From assembly GCF_004360225.1 (NCBI RefSeq), contig NZ_SNUA01000003.1, positions 124,001 through 188,000 on the forward strand: a stretch of DNA of 64,000 nt, given 5' to 3'. The translations under genes were made by a program, and so were the position numbers. This document shows, piece by piece, positions 57,823 through 64,000 of the stretch. Origin of the DNA: Alcanivorax sp. 24 (GTDB taxonomy: Bacteria; Pseudomonadota; Gammaproteobacteria; Pseudomonadales; Alcanivoracaceae). The notes below the pieces were generated by a model, which searched no databases, had not been told where the DNA came from, and worked only from the letters and a program-made list of their open reading frames with translations. Position 1 is the stretch's first letter, and every line of letters begins with the position of its first letter.

Positions 57823-58488
57823 ATGAGTGACACCCTGTACGTGGCCTTTCCCGCCAGCGAAACACTGCGCCAGCGGATCGACGCTTTTCTCGCCAAGATG
57901 CGGGAGAACCCGTCTGGCAACCATGCCGCGGATCTGGATGGCATCACCGATCCTTTCATCGACGAAGTCCTGCATACCTACTTCACCGGGCCGATCGAAG
58001 CCGTCAACGCCCGCGGTACCGCGGTGAACATGATCATGGGGGCCATGAAAGTGATCCGTAAGGCAGCCCATGGGCTGGCGGGACGCCTGATGCGCAAAGC
58101 CAGCGTCGAGGAGCAACACGCTCTTGCGGACCATTTCCGTTCCCTGCGACTGGAAAAGGGCGGCGACATTTTTGTCGGCTATCCATTGCCGCCGGATCTG
58201 GCCGAGCGCGCCAATCAGGTTTTTGAATCGTTCGCCAACGGGGAAGGGGAGATGGCCCACCTGGTGGAAGTGATGCATGGCATCACCGATGGGGCTATTG
58301 AAAACTATTTGGACAAGACCCTCGGCAGTCTGAAGCTCGGCGCCATCAATCGCGGCCTCGTCTCCACTGCCCGCGCCACCATCAACAAGGCCTCCACCTC
58401 AGCCGTGGACAAGGGATTACCGGCCATGGAGCGCAGCCATCGCAAGCCGGTGGTGGCCTACTATCAGAGTCTGCTGCACCGGTTCTGA
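57823..58488 (+). CDS. Unrecognised 221-residue protein
   Basis: This is a soluble, mostly helical protein with no signal peptide; no family was recognised. A YPLPPDLAERANQVFE segment lies near 125. A C-terminal region rich in small residues (LVSTARATINKASTSAVDKG) precedes a basic end. The ATG at 57823 was chosen over one 22 codons upstream because the latter would begin in the preceding intergenic region without a ribosome site. It converges on the AlgP-like gene across a strong hairpin. Confidence 0.6.
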   Translation: MSDTLYVAFPASETLRQRIDAFLAKMRENPSGNHAADLDGITDPFIDEVLHTYFTGPIEAVNARGTAVNMIMGAMKVIRKAAHGLAGRLMRKASVEEQHALADHFRSLRLEKGGDIFVGYPLPPDLAERANQVFESFANGEGEMAHLVEVMHGITDGAIENYLDKTLGSLKLGAINRGLVSTARATINKASTSAVDKGLPAMERSHRKPVVAYYQSLLHRF

Positions 58489-58504
58489 GCGCCTAAAGGC
58501 AAGA

Positions 58505-58533
58505 CCGCGCCGACGGCAGCGCCGCCGGCGCGG
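58505..58533. terminator. GC-rich hairpin between convergent genes
   Basis: CCGCGCCG (58505-58512) pairs with CGGCGCGG (58526-58533). An inner CGGC/GCCG stem continues after one mismatch, leaving a 3-base loop. It sits between two convergent genes 51 bases apart. There is no T run, so it may act with Rho or simply as a 3' stabiliser. Confidence 0.5.
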
Positions 58534-58539
58534 AGCGAT

Positions 58540-59154
58540 TCAGGAAGCGTCGCCTGGTGTCGGGGACGCCCGGGTCGCGGCTTTCTTACGCGTGGCGGCC
58601 TTTTTCTTCGCCGGTGCGGCTTTTATCGCGGCTTTTTTCTTGGCGGCTGCTTTCTTCCGAGGCGCGGGGGCTTTCTTCCTCACCGCGGCTTTCTTCCGTT
58701 TAGGGGCCGCTTTCGGCGCATCGCCGCCGACTCTCTTTTCAATCTCCTTGGCCCGCTTTTCCAGATCCTTTTGGTACTGGCCGATTACTTTGGCCAGGCT
58801 GTTGGCCTGTTTGGCGGTGGCTTTGAGTACCTTTACCTCGGTTTCCAGGAACCGCTTGCGAGCTTCCGATTCGTCCACCCGGGAACGCGCTTCGTCCACC
58901 GCTTTGCGGGCGCGGTCCAGTTGACGCTTGACCGTGGCATTGGCTTTCTCCCGGTATTCCGTCTGCAGCTTCTCGAGTCGATTGAGCGTGTCGCGGCGGC
59001 GCTCGACCTCCTGGTTAAGTCGCTGGCGAGCCTTCTCCAGTTGTTTTTCCAACTGCGCGATCTGCTTATCCCTTTCGTTATCGAAACGTTCCGCCAACTT
59101 GCGAATCTGCGCCTGCAAATCGTCAAGGCGGCTTCGTACTGTATTCGCGGCCAT
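58540..59154 (-). CDS. AlgP/histone H1-like protein with Lys-Ala tail
   Basis: The 204-residue protein has a long coiled coil (about 5-140) and a C-terminal tail (about 145-204) built of short KKAA/RKK-type repeats with Pro. This is the layout of Pseudomonas AlgP (AlgR3) and other bacterial H1-like DNA-binding proteins. The tail should bind DNA non-specifically. GGGAG six bases before ATG 59154 supports this start; a start 17 codons earlier is less likely. Naming it AlgP would claim more than the low-complexity similarity allows. Confidence 0.65.
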   Translation of the reverse strand: MAANTVRSRLDDLQAQIRKLAERFDNERDKQIAQLEKQLEKARQRLNQEVERRRDTLNRLEKLQTEYREKANATVKRQLDRARKAVDEARSRVDESEARKRFLETEVKVLKATAKQANSLAKVIGQYQKDLEKRAKEIEKRVGGDAPKAAPKRKKAAVRKKAPAPRKKAAAKKKAAIKAAPAKKKAATRKKAATRASPTPGDAS

Positions 59155-59354
59155 GGATGACTCCCTTTCCCCGGATGGATGTGTGTGAGGGCTTTGAGTG
59201 CGCACCGGGTCGGAATCCCCCGCGGTGCCACTGAAACTTTATGTCACATCCTGGGGCTGGACAACAGCGTAGCGCCGCCGATTCGCGTCATTCCGGCAAC
59301 GCCATTGAGCTTTGCCAGGCCAGCGGGGATACTGCCCGCAGCGCAACAGGATAA

Positions 59355-60275
59355 ATGAATATGGCGATTTCCTTTGACGGCAAGCTGGTGGTGGCGATCA
59401 GTTCCCGGGCATTGTTCGACCTCAGCGACAGCCACAAAGTGTACGAAGAGGAAGGATTGGACGCTTTTCAGGAGTACCAGACCGCCCATGAGGACGACAT
59501 CCTCAAGCCCGGCGACGCCTTTCCTCTGGTGACCAAGCTGCTGGCCATCAACAAGCTGGAGCAGGGCCGCGACCGGGTGGAAGTGATTCTGCTGTCGCGC
59601 AACAGTTCGGATACCGGCTTGCGCGTCTTCAACTCCATAGAGCATTACGGCCTCCCCATCACCCGGGCGGCTTTTGCCGGCGGCCAAAGCCCGCACCGTT
59701 ACGTCTCCGCATTTGGTGCGCACCTGTTCCTGTCCACCAGTCCGGATGACGTTCGTCAGGTGCTGGATGCCGGATTCGCCGCCGCCAACATTCTTTCCGG
59801 CGGATCGCTGGAACAACAGGATGATCTCCTCCGAATTGCTTTCGACGGTGACGCCGTGTTGTTTTCCGACGAATCCGAGCGGGTGTTCCAGAGCAGCGGT
59901 CTGGAGGCGTTCGCCGAGAGCGAGAAGGCAGCCGCCTGGCAGCCGCTCAGTGACGGGCCGTTCAAGCCGTTTCTGGAAGCGCTGCACCAGATCCAGATGG
60001 CGTTCCCCATGGAGCAGTGTCCGATTCGCACCGCTCTGGTCACCGCGCGCTCGGCGCCGGCCCATGAAAGGGTCGTGCGGACTCTCCGGGCCTGGGGGAT
60101 CCGTTTGGACGAAAGCCTGTTCCTGGGCGGGTTGCCAAAGGGGCCGTTCCTGCGCGCCTTCGGCGCCGACGTCTTCTTCGACGACCAGCAGGGCCACTGC
60201 GAATCCGCCCGTGAACACGTGGCCGCCGGGCATGTGCCACACGGCATCGCCAATGCGCCACGGACGGAACCGTAG
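59355..60275 (+). CDS. 5'-nucleotidase (cN-I-like, PF06189 type)
   Basis: The 306-residue protein matches bacterial 5'-nucleotidases of the cytosolic 5'-nucleotidase I type. It opens with KLVVAISSRALFDL.D, then RVEVILLSRNSSDTGLRVFNSIEHYGL. The central motif FDGDAVLFSDESE has HAD-like aspartates, and LFLGGLPKGPFL.AFGADVFFDDQ is near the end. Two starts (59355 and 59361) are possible; AGGA spacing slightly favours the second. It would dephosphorylate nucleoside monophosphates. Confidence 0.85.
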   Translation: MNMAISFDGKLVVAISSRALFDLSDSHKVYEEEGLDAFQEYQTAHEDDILKPGDAFPLVTKLLAINKLEQGRDRVEVILLSRNSSDTGLRVFNSIEHYGLPITRAAFAGGQSPHRYVSAFGAHLFLSTSPDDVRQVLDAGFAAANILSGGSLEQQDDLLRIAFDGDAVLFSDESERVFQSSGLEAFAESEKAAAWQPLSDGPFKPFLEALHQIQMAFPMEQCPIRTALVTARSAPAHERVVRTLRAWGIRLDESLFLGGLPKGPFLRAFGADVFFDDQQGHCESAREHVAAGHVPHGIANAPRTEP

Positions 60276-60327
60276 ACCGGGCGCACGCATTGAACGGAAA
60301 AAACGCTGCCCCCTATGCTTTCTCTGA

Positions 60328-61353
<1,026 letters not shown>

Positions 61354-61513
61354 GCGCCGGTTCAGGGGCTCCGATCCCGGTGAGCGCGTTGCAAAGCGGC
61401 CGGGGCGCGGCTACATTGTGCCAGCCTGGGGGTGTGCCGGCTCGGAGCCGCCGGGACCGCCGTTCGCGGCCAAGGACACCGTCCATCTTTATTCAATCCC
61501 AAGGGGGATCAAC

Positions 61514-62131
61514 GTGGAATTGTTATGTCTTGATCTGGAAGGGGTGCTGATCCCCGAAATCTGGATCAACTTCGCCGAGCGCACCGGGATCGAGGAACTG
61601 CGGGCCACCACCCGGGATATCCCCGATTACGACGAACTGATGCGAATGCGGTTGGGGCTGCTCGACCAACACGGCTACGGTCTGTCGGATATCCAGGCAG
61701 TGATCGATACCCTGGAGCCGTTGGAAGGTGCCCCGGCCTTTGTCGATTGGGCGCGGGAGCATTTCCAACTGATCATTCTCTCCGACACCTTCTATGAGTT
61801 CGCACTGCCGTTGATGCGTAAGCTGGGCCAGCCGACCCTGTTCTGCCACCGTCTGGAAGTGGACGGTAGTGGCCGTATCACCGACTACGTACTGCGTCAG
61901 CAGGACCCCAAGCGAGCCTCGGTCAAGGCGCTGCACAGCCTGAACTACCGGGTCATCGCCGCGGGCGACTCCTACAACGATACCACCATGCTGTCGGAAG
62001 CGGAGCAGGGCATTCTGTTCCACGCTCCGGACAACGTGATCGCGGAATTTCCCCAGTTCCCGGCGGTACACAGTTACGAAGATCTGAAAAAAGAAATCGT
62101 CAAAGCCAGCAACCGCGAACTCCCGCTCTGA
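61514..62131 (+). CDS. thrH: ThrH: bifunctional phosphoserine phosphatase / homoserine kinase family
   Basis: The 205-residue HAD enzyme matches ThrH, starting V-E-L-L-C-L-D-L-E-G-V-L with nucleophile Asp7. It then has SDTFYEFA near 91 and AGDSYNDT near 152. In Pseudomonas, ThrH acts as a phosphoserine phosphatase and can supply homoserine kinase activity. The GTG at 61514 is preferred because a GGGGG ribosome site lies 8 bases upstream and homology begins there; the longer frame to the left runs over the cysB end. It follows cysB, as in Pseudomonas. Confidence 0.9.
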   Translation: MELLCLDLEGVLIPEIWINFAERTGIEELRATTRDIPDYDELMRMRLGLLDQHGYGLSDIQAVIDTLEPLEGAPAFVDWAREHFQLIILSDTFYEFALPLMRKLGQPTLFCHRLEVDGSGRITDYVLRQQDPKRASVKALHSLNYRVIAAGDSYNDTTMLSEAEQGILFHAPDNVIAEFPQFPAVHSYEDLKKEIVKASNRELPL

Positions 62132-62535
62132 CCTCCTGAGTTGGCATGCCGTGCCGGGGGAAATCCCCCGCGCGGAGCTTACTTTGTGTCCACCGCCAGG
62201 GATCGAGGCGAGCCGGGCGCGTTCCCGCCAAAATAGTTCCATGATCCGCTCCAACGGTCCACGATCCCGCTGCGAAAACCAGGCGGTAATCATAAGCCGT
62301 TCAATTCTTACGATACGGTCAACTAAAGTACGATGAGAGGGAGGTACTGATTTCGGCTGTGCCCTGGTTAACAATGCGCAGAAAAATCAGTTGCTTAGAG
62401 GCGAAAGTTGACGCACCGTTTGAGCAGTGACAAAGTGAAAATTATTTCGCTCTCGCCACCGGGCTCATCTTGGGTCGGGTTGCCCGCCGGGCCCGTGGCA
62501 TCAAGTTCAAACCAAAACAAGCGAGTGGGCTACCC
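62132..62535. other. Intergenic region after thrH
   Basis: These 404 bases contain a CGGGGG-AAAT-CCCCCG hairpin (62155-62170) just after thrH without a T run, and no supported gene. The frame of the next gene is open leftwards to a TGA at 62428, so its start could be somewhat upstream of 62536, for example at a TTG. No convincing promoter or riboswitch was seen. Confidence 0.4.
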
Positions 62536-64000
62536 ATGGTCGCGATCACCAATACCACCTCCTTGACCTTTCTCAAGGAAGCCATCGACACCACCCTTGG
62601 GGAATCGGAATCCAGCCTGGAAGCCTTCGCCGAGAACCAGGCCGAGGGGGCGGCTCTGGAGCGGTGCATCGATGCCTTCCAGCAATTACGTGGCATCTGC
62701 CAGATGCTGGAACTGGATGCCGCCACTGTAATGGCGGAGGACATGGTGCTGACCGCCAGGGAGATTCAGAGGCGACCGGAAGCGCCCCTGATCCAGGCAC
62801 TGGGTAACGCCATCGTGTTGCTCGGCCACTATTTGGAATACGTCCAGCTCAGCGGCAGTCCGCTGCCGGAGGTTCTGGTGGCTGGCATCAATGAATTGCG
62901 CCAGGCCGCCGGCCGCGCGCCGCTGCCGGAAAGCCGCTTTTTTAAGGTGGATGAGGGCCTGCCGCGCATGCCGCCGGGGCCGCCTACTGATGGGGATGGC
63001 CTGGCCCGGCAAAGCCGCCGGCTACGCCACATGTACCAGGTGGGGCTGCTGGGCCTGCTGCAGGGGCAGGACCGACAGACCCACCTGCGCCTGATGCTGC
63101 GGGCCATGGAACGTATTGACCGGCTTGCCGGCGGCAAACGCTGGTGGCTGGCGCGAGCGGCGCTGGAGTCCCTGCTGCACGACGACATGGCGCTCACCGC
63201 GGCCCGGCGCACCTTGCTGGCCCGCTATGACCGGCAATTGAAGGCTCTGGTGTACCAGGGGCGCGATGCTCTTGAGCAGGAGCCGCCGGGGGAGCTGTTG
63301 CGCGAATGCCTGTACCTCACGGCTTTGGGCAGCGGAAAAGGGGGCGCCGCCACCGAGGTACGCTCCGCGTTCGGGCTGCGGGAACGTCCCGCCGACGCCG
63401 ATCTGCAGCGTGAATTGGCGTTGATGACCGGTTCCAAGGGCTCCGTGATCCGCTCCGTGGCCGGCGCCCTGAAGGAGGAAATCAACCAGATCAAGGACAC
63501 CCTGGACATGGCCGCCCAGGGCGTGGCGGATACCGATTATGGCGCTATCGCCGAAGGGCTCGGGCGCATCGCCAGCACTCTGGAGATGATCGGCGAGAAT
63601 CAAAGCGCCGGGGGATTGCGCCAGCGCGCCGAGAATGTGGCCGGCTGGCGCTCTGATGGCGAGGTGGATAGCGGCGCCTTTCACGCCCTGGTGGACGATC
63701 TGCTTGCCGCGGAGAACACCATCGCCACCCTGGAGCGCAGTCTGGCGCCGGCGGATGATGTGCGTCGCGAAGTTAACAATGAGCACATCTCCCGCTATCA
63801 GCTGGACGAGGCGCGCATGACGGTGGTGGGCGAGTGCCGCGCCGGCCTGGCGCTGGCAAAGCGGTCGTTGGCCTCCTATATGGAGCAACAGTGGGATACC
63901 ATGCATCTCAGTAATCTTCCGGGCACTTTCGCTTCGGTGGCGGGGGGGATGACCTTCCTCGACCTGGAGCGGGCCTGCGCCGTAACCAACGCCTGTCGGT
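62536..64000 (+). CDS. FimL/ChpA-like Hpt-type protein, 3' truncated by window edge
   Basis: 488 residues are visible, open to the right edge. The N-terminal segment (TSLTFLKEAIDTTL...LEAF.ENQ, LRGICQMLELDAATVMAEDM) and the repeat near 455 (AGLALAKRSLASYMEQQWDT...LPGTFASVAGGMTFLDL) match the Hpt-like domains of FimL and of the ChpA/PilL N-terminus. The window ends before a kinase core could be seen. FimL (about 560 residues) would end soon, whereas ChpA would go on for more than 1500 residues. The family regulates twitching motility and cAMP. No pilGHIJ genes lie upstream, which favours FimL. Confidence 0.65.
   Translation, partial: MVAITNTTSLTFLKEAIDTTLGESESSLEAFAENQAEGAALERCIDAFQQLRGICQMLELDAATVMAEDMVLTAREIQRRPEAPLIQALGNAIVLLGHYLEYVQLSGSPLPEVLVAGINELRQAAGRAPLPESRFFKVDEGLPRMPPGPPTDGDGLARQSRRLRHMYQVGLLGLLQGQDRQTHLRLMLRAMERIDRLAGGKRWWLARAALESLLHDDMALTAARRTLLARYDRQLKALVYQGRDALEQEPPGELLRECLYLTALGSGKGGAATEVRSAFGLRERPADADLQRELALMTGSKGSVIRSVAGALKEEINQIKDTLDMAAQGVADTDYGAIAEGLGRIASTLEMIGENQSAGGLRQRAENVAGWRSDGEVDSGAFHALVDDLLAAENTIATLERSLAPADDVRREVNNEHISRYQLDEARMTVVGECRAGLALAKRSLASYMEQQWDTMHLSNLPGTFASVAGGMTFLDLERACAVTNACR

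Overview
The window is about 64 kb of high-GC bacterial chromosome that reads as a gammaproteobacterium. The gene content (T6SS, type II secretion pseudopilins, CysB, ThrH, RlmG, an AlgP-like protein, a FimL/ChpA-like protein, B12-dependent MetH, MtnABCD) fits an Alcanivorax/Alloalcanivorax- or Pseudomonas-like lineage. The genus is an inference from family content, not a database match. No insertion sequence, prophage integrase, rRNA operon or CRISPR array was recognised. One tRNA gene, tRNA-Pro(CGG), is present.

Region 1 (1-29069) is a complete type VI secretion locus. A thiolase-like gene cut by the left edge precedes tssM, tagF and an OmpA-domain gene. A reverse-strand block tssJ-tssK-tssL-tssA follows. 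The forward block then runs TPR lipoprotein, tssB, tssC, hcp, tssE, tssF, tssG, tssH(clpV), an orphan ORF and vgrG. All thirteen core Tss components are present; no separate PAAR gene and no Fha/PpkA/PppA genes were seen. From about 23380, inside the 3' end of vgrG, base composition becomes more AT-rich. This part holds a cargo module: a VgrG C-terminal extension, a DUF4123 adaptor, a VasX-like MIX pore-forming effector, a DUF6708-type membrane protein (probable immunity) and a small protein with a His/Cys arrangement like clan-CD (caspase-like) proteases.

Region 2 (29345-44992) joins a signalling cassette to a type II secretion operon on the same strand. The cassette encodes a HAMP-GAF hybrid histidine kinase with three receivers, CheR, a stand-alone receiver, a CheB methylesterase domain and a receiver-PAS-PilZ protein. 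gspE starts two bases after the PilZ gene stops, followed by gspF-G-H-I-J-K-L-M. gspC, gspD and gspN are not in the window. A DUF1461 membrane protein and a degenerate PEP-synthase-like protein lacking the catalytic histidine end the run.

Region 3 (47167-56352) is methionine-centred: metH with a clear sigma70-type promoter on the reverse strand, then (after a DUF481 outer-membrane protein, tRNA-Pro and rlmG) the methionine-salvage operon mtnA-mtnB-mtnD-mtnC, whose last gene overlaps rlmG tail to tail.

Region 4 (56538-64000) is mostly housekeeping or conserved hypothetical: a small membrane protein, a DUF2489 protein, an unrecognised 221-residue protein, an AlgP/histone-like lysine-alanine-tailed protein, a 5'-nucleotidase-like protein, cysB, thrH and a FimL/ChpA-like Hpt-type protein that runs off the right edge.
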